Shown: positions 1 to 5,952 of the stretch, piece by piece
Layout of the letters: each line of letters opens with the position of its first letter
How positions within the stretch are numbered: position 1 is the first letter of the stretch
Source: B8-G4 sp033720735
GTDB lineage: Bacteria; Bacteroidota; Bacteroidia; Chitinophagales; Saprospiraceae
DNA: 6,810 nt
Assembly: GCA_033720735.1 (NCBI GenBank)
Contig: JAWWBX010000243.1
Span: forward strand, 1 to 6,810
Reading direction: 5' to 3'
Translations under genes and position numbers: made by a program
The notes under the pieces: generated by a model
The model's database searches: none
Told to the model about the DNA's origin: nothing
Seen by the model: only the letters and a program-made list of their open reading frames with translations

Positions 1-780
1 GACACTGCCCGGCTGCTGAAAGATCGTGTAGCATACTATATGTACACTTCTTCGATCAGCCTCTTCTACCCTTTCACAGGCTCGGATTTTTCTGAAGATC
101 GCCCCCTGGTCACCGAAATACCGCCCGGTGCCAGTGAGCAGGAAAGGCGCAACTACGAGTTTGGTGTGATGAAAGCCACTTCAGAACTGGCAACGATCAG
201 GCATTTTGGAGCGGACCGGTCGATCATTGTCAGACCAACATTGATCGTCGGGCCCGGTGACCGCACAGATCGCTTCCCTTACTGGCTGGCCAGGCTGGAA
301 AAAGGCGGAGACACCATACTCCCGGGCCGTCCGGATGAAGTCGTACAGTACATAGATGTGCGAGATCTCGCCGAATGGATGATCCGGTTGGCTGAAAATC
401 AAGCAGTGGGAACTTACAACGGGTCGGGTCCCGGCTTCAAAATGACAACGAACGCATTCGCGCATGGCATCCATGCCAGCTACAACTCACCGATCAACTT
501 TGTGCAAATTGACGACCTGCAGTTTTTGCAGGAAAACGGGATCATCAGCATCCAGCCGTGGGTCATCCAGCTACCCGAGTATGCCGGCATGTCCAGAAGC
601 GACAATCGCAAAGCCATCGCAGCGGGTCTTCAATTCCGGCCCTTGGCCGAGACAGTAGCCGCTACCAGGGCATGGTGGTATTCAGACGCCGTGTCGCAAG
701 AAAGAAGAGACAATATCCTGGGAGGAGAACACTCCTTCATGCAACGGGAAAAGGAGATCATTGCCAAATGGAAGGGTTAG
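1..780 (+). CDS. NAD-dependent epimerase/dehydratase (extended SDR), 5'-truncated
   Basis: This is the C-terminal 259 codons of an extended short-chain dehydrogenase/reductase. The reading frame is open from base 1, so the true start and the Gly-rich NAD(P)-binding motif lie upstream; the ATG at 40 is internal. Visible family marks are the YTSSIS strand (codons 15-20, the usual Y-x-SS-x-x-V active-site strand), RPTLIVGPGDRTDRF after the K helix, LPGRPDEVVQYIDVRDLAEW in the substrate-binding half, and a C-terminal REKEIIAKWK helix. These resemble the epimerase/reductase group related to CSP41 and isoflavone reductase-like proteins. The catalytic Y-x-x-x-K is expected near codons 54-58, but the sequence there is F-G-V-M-K, with Tyr two residues earlier (codon 52). 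A Tyr-to-Phe change would be expected to weaken hydride-transfer chemistry. The substrate cannot be inferred. The next gene is convergent, across a repeat-filled gap. Confidence 0.85.
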   Translation, partial: DTARLLKDRVAYYMYTSSISLFYPFTGSDFSEDRPLVTEIPPGASEQERRNYEFGVMKATSELATIRHFGADRSIIVRPTLIVGPGDRTDRFPYWLARLEKGGDTILPGRPDEVVQYIDVRDLAEWMIRLAENQAVGTYNGSGPGFKMTTNAFAHGIHASYNSPINFVQIDDLQFLQENGIISIQPWVIQLPEYAGMSRSDNRKAIAAGLQFRPLAETVAATRAWWYSDAVSQERRDNILGGEHSFMQREKEIIAKWKG

Positions 781-787
781 GGGCATT

Positions 788-815
788 GGACAGTACGCAG
801 TAGGCAGTCGACAGT
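788..815. repeat. four tandem heptamers ending in CAGT
   Basis: Four consecutive 7-base units, GGACAGT, ACGCAGT, AGGCAGT and CGACAGT, lie 7 bases after the stop codon of the preceding gene. All end in CAGT and vary in the first three positions. Similar CAGT heptamers (TGACAGT, AGACAGT) recur at the tail of the 151-base units further right. I recall CAGTAGGCAGT-type heptamer runs from intergenic DNA of Bacteroidota and some other environmental bacteria, but their function is unknown to me. Confidence 0.7.
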
Positions 816-844
816 ACGAGGAGTGCACACGACTAACTGTCGGT

Positions 845-1411
845 GATCTGCGTCATCTGCGGAATCTGCGAGAAACCAACCACCCTCTCACTGGAGTCAT
901 TTGCCAGACTGCTTCTCCATGATCTTTGCACGTTTATTGCGTGCCTTTGCGTGAAACAGGGTCATGAGCAAGTGACAGAGACAGTGGGCGTCAGTGATCC
1001 GCGGAATCAGCGGAATCTGCGAGAAACCCACCACCCTCTCTCGTTGGAGGATTTGCCAGACTGCTTCTTCGCGATCTTTGCCCGTTCATTGCGTGCTTTG
1101 CGTGAAACAGGGTCATGGGCACGTGACAGAGACACTGGGCGTCATTGATCCGCGGAATCAGCGGAATCTGCGAGAAACCCACTACCCTCTCTCGTTGGAG
1201 GATTTGCCAGACTGCTTCTCCGCGATCTTTGCCCGTTCATTGCGTGCTTTGCGTGAAACAGGGTCATGGGCAAGTGACAGTAGACAGTGGGCGTCATTGA
1301 TCCGCGGAATCAGCGGAATCTGCGAGAAACCCACCACCCTCTCTCGTTGGAGGATTTGCCAGACTGCTTCTCCGCGATCTTTGCGCGTTCATTGCGTGCT
1401 TTGCGCGAAAC
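845..1411. repeat. 151-base tandem repeat, about 3.7 copies, in a convergent intergenic gap
   Basis: Units begin with GATC(C/T) at 845, 996, 1147 and 1299, giving periods of 151, 151 and 152. The last copy stops near 1411 and lacks the tail. Copies 2 and 3 differ at about five positions and copies 3 and 4 at about three over the shared part; copy 1 is clearly more diverged. Each unit has an A module (GATCCGCGGAATCAGCGG, then AATCTGCGAGAAAC), a spacer with GGATTTGCCAGACTGCTTC, a B module (GATCTTTGCSCGTTCATTG, then CGTGCTTTGCG and GAAAC), and a tail with GGGTCATGGGC and CAGT heptamers. Open frames cross the array, but 151 is not a multiple of 3, so the frame changes from copy to copy; I do not call genes here. 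The rest of the 781-1430 gap holds only the CAGT heptamers and short unremarkable flanks. Confidence 0.95.
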
Positions 1412-1430
1412 TCCAGTAAAGATCTGACGT

Positions 1431-2297
1431 CTACCGCAGACCTCTCTCCCTCCCAAACCAATACATGATCACCCCGCCTGAAATGAACATGATCAGACTA
1501 TAGATCCCGGCCGGAATGGAGAGCGTGAAATCCGCCAGCACGGTTGCCGCGATCACAATAGCCAGTGTGCCGTTTTGAATGCCGGATTCGATGGCGATGG
1601 TGATCGCCTGTTTGGGCCGCAGTCTGAAGAGGATCGCACTGTAGTAGCCAAGGAGCAGGGTGAGCACATTGAGTGTGACGGTCGCCCCTCCGATCTGTGG
1701 AAAGTACCCGACGATGGTCTCCCACTCCCTGATGACAATCGAGACCACGATCGCCACAAACAGTACCACGGAGAAGATCCGCACCGGCCGGTCCATGCGC
1801 CGTGCAAATGCCTCGCTGCGGGCGCGGATCACCATGCCCATCGCAACCGGTATGATGACGATCACCAGGATCTGCAGGACCATGCCCAACTCATCGACGT
1901 CTACTGCCTTGCCGGTGTCATTGAAATACCTGAAGGCGAATCCGACAAAGAGGGGGATCGTCACCAGCGTGATGAGGCTGCTCATCGCTGTGAGTGAGAT
2001 GGAGAGTGCCGTGTCACCGCGCGAAACGTGACTGATCAGGTTGGAGGTCACACCACCCGGGCAGGCGGCAATGAGCATCATCCCGATGGCCAGCTCATTG
2101 GGCAGGGCGAACACATGACAAAGACCGAAGCTGACCAGCGGCACGACAAGCAGCTGGTTGGTCAGCCCGATCGCCGCCGCCTTTGGAAACGCAAATACGC
2201 GACGGAAATCAGCCACGACGAGAGACAGGCCCATCCCCAGCATGATCACGAAGAGTGAGGCCGGCAGAAAGATGTCAGTCAGGATCGAGGATTCCAT
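1431..2297 (-). CDS. bile acid:sodium symporter (BASS) family transporter
   Basis: A 288-residue polytopic inner-membrane protein of the BASS family, expected to couple Na+ entry to uptake of an organic anion. Substrates in this family range from bile salts to pyruvate and pantoate, and the substrate here is not predictable. Hydrophobic helices run nearly the whole length. The core motifs are ACPGGVTSN (78-86) and ESGIQN (237-242). Aligned to the Neisseria ASBT homologue from memory, the polar Na+ ligands are all retained: Q48, S85, N86, S99, T103, E237 and Q241. I chose the ATG at 2297 because MESSILTDIFLPASLFVIM places the first helix at the usual distance from the N-terminus. An in-frame ATG at 2399 would add 34 basic, low-hydrophobicity residues and leave only 11 bases to the divergent gene. 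No clear Shine-Dalgarno precedes either start. It converges on the epimerase gene across the repeat array. Confidence 0.93.
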   Translation of the reverse strand: MESSILTDIFLPASLFVIMLGMGLSLVVADFRRVFAFPKAAAIGLTNQLLVVPLVSFGLCHVFALPNELAIGMMLIAACPGGVTSNLISHVSRGDTALSISLTAMSSLITLVTIPLFVGFAFRYFNDTGKAVDVDELGMVLQILVIVIIPVAMGMVIRARSEAFARRMDRPVRIFSVVLFVAIVVSIVIREWETIVGYFPQIGGATVTLNVLTLLLGYYSAILFRLRPKQAITIAIESGIQNGTLAIVIAATVLADFTLSIPAGIYSLIMFISGGVIMYWFGRERGLR

Positions 2298-2410
2298 AGG
2301 TGTCAGGAGCTGTTGTGCAAAACGCGCAATGTAGCGATTCTGTGGCGGACGTGAGTAGCTGCCGGATGACAGGGCCCGGGCCAGGCTTTTTCTTCCCATC
2401 TTGAGGCCTG

Positions 2411-2839
2411 ATGCGCAACATCTTCTTCTACGGCCTCTTCATGGATCAGGCCCTGCTCACCGCGCAGGGATTGCATCCCACCGTGATCGGCAAGGCAGTG
2501 CTTCCGGACTATCGCATCCACATTGGTGCCCGTGCCACACTGCTGCGGTCCGCTGGCCGCCATGCGTGCGGCATTGTGATGGCACTTACCGATCAGGACG
2601 CCAGGACACTCTATTCCGAAACAAGTGTCCGTGCCTACGTCCCCGAGCGTGTGGCGGTGGAACTGATGGACACGGGCGAAGTCATCGGGGCGGACTGTTA
2701 CAACCTGCCGGACGATGCTGACCTGACCGGCACCAATCCTGCGTATGCCCTGCAACTATTGGAGCTTGCCGAGACCTTGCAGTTCGATACGGCCTATGTG
2801 CAGGAGATCGCCACGTATGCCAACCCCTCCGCAGACTGA
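2411..2839 (+). CDS. gamma-glutamylcyclotransferase (GGCT/AIG2-like) family protein
   Basis: A 142-residue, probably cytosolic protein with the GGCT fold. The N-terminal strand-loop FFYGLFMD (5-12) corresponds to the family's YG(S/T)L(M/R) substrate-binding loop. GIVMALTDQDARTLYSETSV (54-73) matches the usual G-x-(V/L)-(W/Y)-x-(L/I) strand followed by the helix that carries the catalytic glutamate; E70 is the candidate general acid/base. A final strand region (VAVELMDTGEVIGADCY) also fits. The family releases 5-oxoproline from gamma-glutamyl amines or peptides, but many bacterial AIG2-like members have no known substrate, so only the family is assigned. The gene is divergent from the transporter gene. 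The next gene on this strand starts 96 bases downstream, so co-transcription is possible but not shown. The start at 2411 puts the first beta strand at residue 3, as expected for the fold. Confidence 0.8.
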   Translation: MRNIFFYGLFMDQALLTAQGLHPTVIGKAVLPDYRIHIGARATLLRSAGRHACGIVMALTDQDARTLYSETSVRAYVPERVAVELMDTGEVIGADCYNLPDDADLTGTNPAYALQLLELAETLQFDTAYVQEIATYANPSAD

Positions 2840-2886
2840 CCGATTGGACCGTCTGTGTTATCTTCATGCGTCACAGGGTACGAAAC

Positions 2887-2911
2887 GCCGGGAAGATCAT
2901 AGCATCCCGGC
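2887..2911. promoter_or_regulatory. 7-base inverted repeat upstream of the hydrolase operon
   Basis: GCCGGGA (2887-2893) and TCCCGGC (2905-2911) are perfect inverted arms around an 11-base spacer, ending 24 bases before the ATG at 2936. There is no following T-run, so it is not a standard intrinsic terminator for the preceding GGCT-like gene. It could be a leader hairpin or an operator. Chance is also possible for GC-rich 7-base arms, so this is a weak call. Confidence 0.25.
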
Positions 2912-2935
2912 AATTCGGCACTTATACGAGATCAG

Positions 2936-3838
2936 ATGAAACACTTTGCGTCCTTCTTTCTCCCTTTCCTGACAATGACCCTCTTTCTGACGCCGTGTGC
3001 GTTGAGCGCGCAAAGCGAACCTCACAGTGGGCATTTTATCACCAGCGACGGAGTTGCGATCCACTACCTGGAAGCTGGTGCGGGGCCATTGCTGGTCCTG
3101 ATACCGGGTTGGACGCTGCCGGCCTCCACCTGGCGTGCCCAGCTCGCTCACTTCGCTGATCGGTACCGGGTGGTCGCCATGGATCCCCGCGCTCATGGAC
3201 GATCGGCAAAGCCCAATGAGGGAATGCATGTGGAGCGCATGGCAACAGATCTCGGGGAGCTCATTGCGCATCTGGACGCCGGGCCAGCCATCATTGCCGG
3301 ACATTCACATGGTGCGTTCCAGTCGATGGCCTACCTGGCCCAGGCAGGCACCACCCATGCAAGAGCGCTCGTCATCGTGGATATGTCGCTCGGGACAGAA
3401 GTTCCGGCAGAGCAAGCGCATCCCAACCGCAATGGGTGGCGCCGCTGGATTGCGGGTCTGCAGGGACCTGATCGCCGCGACTGGACGCGAAGCTGGACAG
3501 GCGGCATGCTGCGCGACGACTACCCGGCAGAGGACCACGAAGCCCTGGTTGACGAGATCATGCAGATACCGACAGTACATGCCGTGACGATCCTCAGCAA
3601 TACCATGCTCCACGACCGTCGTGACTACCGACCAGTTCTGGCGTCCCTGGACTTACCGGTGTTCTTTATCGGCGCAGACTACAACTGGGCCAAAAACGCC
3701 GCAGAGGTCGTCAGGCAGCTACAACCCGATGCAGGCACGATCAACCTTGACGGTACGGGACACCTGCTGTATCTTGACCATCCGCAAAGATTTAATGCCG
3801 CTCTCGATGCATTTCTTGATGCACTCCCCCGCCAATGA
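2936..3838 (+). CDS. exported alpha/beta hydrolase
   Basis: A 300-residue alpha/beta-hydrolase-fold enzyme with a Sec signal peptide: K2, a hydrophobic stretch at 4-23, and a likely cleavage after ALSA (25). It should therefore act in the periplasm or outside the cell. Core marks in order are PGW (57-59, oxyanion-hole loop), MDPRAHGRS (82-90), the nucleophile elbow GHSHGA (122-127) with S124, and DGTGH (272-276) with the catalytic His H276. The acid residue is less clear: D248 in FFIGADYNW is the nearest match to the position after strand 7, and D149 at the end of strand 6 is an alternative. The fold covers esterases, lactonases, haloperoxidase-like and other hydrolases, and I cannot assign a substrate. 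Its stop overlaps the start of the next gene (ATGA at 3835-3838), which indicates translational coupling with the PAF-AH-like lipoprotein. Confidence 0.87.
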   Translation: MKHFASFFLPFLTMTLFLTPCALSAQSEPHSGHFITSDGVAIHYLEAGAGPLLVLIPGWTLPASTWRAQLAHFADRYRVVAMDPRAHGRSAKPNEGMHVERMATDLGELIAHLDAGPAIIAGHSHGAFQSMAYLAQAGTTHARALVIVDMSLGTEVPAEQAHPNRNGWRRWIAGLQGPDRRDWTRSWTGGMLRDDYPAEDHEALVDEIMQIPTVHAVTILSNTMLHDRRDYRPVLASLDLPVFFIGADYNWAKNAAEVVRQLQPDAGTINLDGTGHLLYLDHPQRFNAALDAFLDALPRQ

Positions 3839-5007
3839 TCCTGAACACGCATCATTGCGGCAGATCCGTTATGGTTCAACTCCTGCTTTCTCCGATGTTC
3901 TTACTGCTGTTGAGCTGTACGCACCGCCCGGATCCGGGTACGCAGTCCTCCAACACCTCTACCGGGATCGGGGTGCGGCAATTCATCTGGCAGGACACTG
4001 CCCGGACCGACGCGTTTTATGGTGGATACCGGCTGATCAACGCCCAGGTTTGGTACCCGGCCGTTCCGCCAGGCCCCCAGTCGGTACCGGCGGAGTACTA
4101 CTTCCGGATCAACAAGGCCCACCGACAACTCTCAAACTGGTCTGCAAAGGATGTCCGGGACGTGGCAGCCGTACAAACCAACGGCACCATGGATGCTCCC
4201 ATGCAGAAGGAACCGCTGCACTTTCCTTTGCTCGTTTTCTCGCCGAGCCTGGGTGGCCACCTGAGCCAGTACACGTATTACGCCGAGTTTCTGGCGCAAC
4301 ATGGCTACATCGTGATCGGGATCAATCATCTCTACGAAAGCGAATATGTCCTGGACACGGCGGGCACTGTTTACACCGCCAATCTCTTCTTTCATGACAG
4401 CCTCAAGACCTTACCGATCCCCGAGAAGATCACCGCAGATGAGTATCGCGCGGTCAAAGGGATCCGGCATGAAGTGCTCGGAAGGGACATCGTGTTTGCG
4501 CTGGATCAGCTTCTGGCGACCTCTTTTTTCAAGGACCGGATCGACACGGCGGCCATCGGCGTCTTCGGGCATTCGATCGGAGGTGCAGCCGCTGTCTATG
4601 CCAGCATACTGGATCGACGTTTCCGTGCCGTTGTCAATCTTGATGGGACGCCACCAACCCTTGCGCTCGAGAACGGCATCGCCGTCCCGTTCATGTTCAT
4701 CGAAGATCTCACCGACTATGAGAATCACCCGGGCTATGCCATCCTGCATGCCCGACGCAACAATTTCTGCCTGCTGAATCAACAGGACTCGTGGCGGATC
4801 CTCATCGGCGGGGCCAATCACAACAGTTTTCTCGAGATCCATTATTATCTGGCAGACTCCCCGTCCGAACGTGCACAGGCCCCTGCCTTCCTGAGCCAGT
4901 CAGGGGAGTATCTGCGCACATTTTTCTCGCATCACTTGCGCGCAGAGCCCCTGCAGATCGAAGCGATCAGGACGGATAGCCTGGAAATCATCCACTTCAG
5001 GAAGTAG
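3835..5007 (+). CDS. PAF-acetylhydrolase-like lipoprotein (alpha/beta hydrolase)
   Basis: A 390-residue hydrolase with a lipoprotein signal: a hydrophobic run at 14-27 ending in lipobox L-L-S-C28, so probably anchored to a membrane facing the periplasm or cell surface. The body resembles plasma/intracellular-II platelet-activating-factor acetylhydrolase. FSPSLGG (135-141) sits in the oxyanion region, followed by QYTYYAEFLAQHGYIVIGIN, the nucleophile elbow GHSIGGAAA with S247, LDGTP with acid D270, and NHNSFLE with H329. The Ser-to-Asp spacing of 23 equals that of the human plasma enzyme (S273/D296), and the His spacing is close (82 versus 78). The family hydrolyses short or oxidised acyl esters of phospholipids; bacterial members are mostly uncharacterised. 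The start overlaps the previous stop by four bases (ATGA). An in-frame ATG at codon 13 (3871) would leave a very short signal without a basic residue, so the first ATG is preferred. Confidence 0.87.
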   Translation: MILNTHHCGRSVMVQLLLSPMFLLLLSCTHRPDPGTQSSNTSTGIGVRQFIWQDTARTDAFYGGYRLINAQVWYPAVPPGPQSVPAEYYFRINKAHRQLSNWSAKDVRDVAAVQTNGTMDAPMQKEPLHFPLLVFSPSLGGHLSQYTYYAEFLAQHGYIVIGINHLYESEYVLDTAGTVYTANLFFHDSLKTLPIPEKITADEYRAVKGIRHEVLGRDIVFALDQLLATSFFKDRIDTAAIGVFGHSIGGAAAVYASILDRRFRAVVNLDGTPPTLALENGIAVPFMFIEDLTDYENHPGYAILHARRNNFCLLNQQDSWRILIGGANHNSFLEIHYYLADSPSERAQAPAFLSQSGEYLRTFFSHHLRAEPLQIEAIRTDSLEIIHFRK

Positions 5008-5082
5008 ACCCCCTGCAGATCATTCGCAACGTCACGACAACCGGATGGGTGTGAGAAACTCCGGATGTGTGCCCACGCAGAA

Positions 5083-5109
5083 TTGAATCATGACGATGCC
5101 CTAATTTAG
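5083..5109 (+). promoter_or_regulatory. possible Bacteroidota-type promoter for the 5145 gene
   Basis: TTG (5083-5085), a 16-base spacer and TAATTTAG (5102-5109) resemble the Bacteroidota sigma pattern TTTG / TAnnTTTG, with one mismatch in the -7 box and a spacer slightly shorter than usual. A start site a few bases downstream would give a leader of about 30 bases before the ATG at 5145. A sigma-70 reading (TTGAAT, 18 bases, TAGGAT) is also possible. The element lies in the 137-base gap after the hydrolase operon. Confidence 0.28.
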
Positions 5110-5144
5110 GATCATCACTGACCTCCAGTTTTGAACTACGAGTT

Positions 5145-5861
5145 ATGGAACAAGACAGCTTCAACACCGTCAAGGAACAAGTCGATCGCCTGAGGAAACG
5201 TGTGTTTGTATTGCAAGGAGCATTGCTGTTAGTTGGCGCTGCCATCCTGATCTCCTTTTTCGTCCGCGATCAAAAGCGAACTGCCCACTTTGACTCCATC
5301 GTGACACAGCAACTGATCGTACAGGATGCCAACGGTCAGGACCGGATCATCATCTCGCCGGTCATTGCTGCTTCTGCCTCCCGTCACCGGTCAGACACCC
5401 TGGAGGGCATACTCATTCTGGACGAGAACGGAACGGACAGAGTGGCCCTCGGAGCGACTCCCACGATCCAGGCCAACGGTGAGGTCGTGCACCGCTGGGA
5501 GAACAGTGTCCCCTATGGCCTGGCCTTCAACGACGGACAGGGAAACGAGCGAGGCGGCTTCGGTTATTACGACAGCAGGGACTACGTCTCCTTCGGGATG
5601 GACTACAGCACGGGGGAGGGACTCAATATGTTTGTGGCGGAACAAGGACATTATGGCCAAAAGGTCGGCCTGGTGATGCAATCGCAGGAACAAGGCCAGG
5701 TGGTCTATCTCGGCTCAAGTCAGCGTCAGGAAACAATGTTGAATCTCGATGTTCCACAGGCAGGAAGGATCGCATTCGCCATTGATTCTTCGGGAGAGGC
5801 GACCATCCGGCACTTTGACTATGTGCAGGATCAGCGAAGGTTGTTGCTGAACTCCAATTGA
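5145..5861 (+). CDS. single-pass membrane protein of unknown function with DxNGxxR repeats
   Basis: I do not recognise a named family for this 238-residue protein. A short charged, possibly helical N-terminus (1-19, with a basic cluster at 15-19) is followed by one strong transmembrane segment at about 20-40. The remaining 195 or so residues look beta-rich and are probably extracytoplasmic, although basic residues on both sides of the helix leave topology open. The soluble part repeats a strand-turn-strand motif: LIVQDANGQDRIIIS (57-71), LILDENGTDRVALG (90-103), LAFNDGQGNERGGFG (126-140), and a weaker FAIDSSGEATI (211-221). The shared core is D-x-N/Q-G-x-x-R, with starts at 61, 93, 130 and about 214. 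There are no cysteines and no obvious catalytic triad. It lies alone between a 137-base and a 91-base gap on the same strand as the hydrolases. A structural or sensing role would be a guess. Confidence 0.87.
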   Translation: MEQDSFNTVKEQVDRLRKRVFVLQGALLLVGAAILISFFVRDQKRTAHFDSIVTQQLIVQDANGQDRIIISPVIAASASRHRSDTLEGILILDENGTDRVALGATPTIQANGEVVHRWENSVPYGLAFNDGQGNERGGFGYYDSRDYVSFGMDYSTGEGLNMFVAEQGHYGQKVGLVMQSQEQGQVVYLGSSQRQETMLNLDVPQAGRIAFAIDSSGEATIRHFDYVQDQRRLLLNSN

Positions 5862-5952
5862 CAAGGCGTATTTTCAAGGGCCGGCATCTTGCGTACGCCG
5901 GTGGCAACAAAGTAATTTCCCGGAAAATGATGCACAGTCCAAATTCAGACCG

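Noticed and set aside
845..1411. CRISPR array
   Set aside because: The repeated unit is 151 bases with almost no variable spacer between copies, so there is no repeat-spacer alternation, and no cas-like gene is present.
994..1419. A 141-codon plus-strand gene
   Set aside because: It lies wholly in the tandem repeat, reads different frames in successive copies, and has no recognisable protein features.
1575..1997. Plus-strand open frames opposite the transporter gene
   Set aside because: They are antisense shadows of a strongly supported membrane transporter and are low-complexity and charged, with no domain features.
2366..2390. Intrinsic terminator (GGCCCGGGCC followed by a T-rich run)
   Set aside because: The palindrome has no loop, the flanks do not extend the stem, and it lies upstream of the plus-strand gene where no plus-strand transcript clearly ends.
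2844..2866. Promoter for the hydrolase operon (TTGGAC ... TATCTTCA)
   Set aside because: The spacing between the two boxes is only about 12 bases, too short for either the Bacteroidota or the sigma-70 pattern.
3621..4397. A 258-codon plus-strand frame spanning the hydrolase junction
   Set aside because: It overlaps two well-supported hydrolase genes in another frame and has no recognisable motif.
5858..5876. Promoter for the S9-like gene (perfect TTGACA, then TATTTTCA)
   Set aside because: TTGACA overlaps the preceding stop codon and the -10-like box is only 8 bases away; nothing suitable lies at 16-18 bases.
5889..5920. Alternative promoter TTG-N21-TAATTTCC upstream of the S9-like gene
   Set aside because: The -7 box matches only four of six positions, which is too weak to list.
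5881..5926. Short inverted repeats in the gap before the S9-like gene (CCGGC/GCCGG and TTTCC/GGAAA)
   Set aside because: The arms are only 5 bases, with no T-run after the first; this is compatible with chance.
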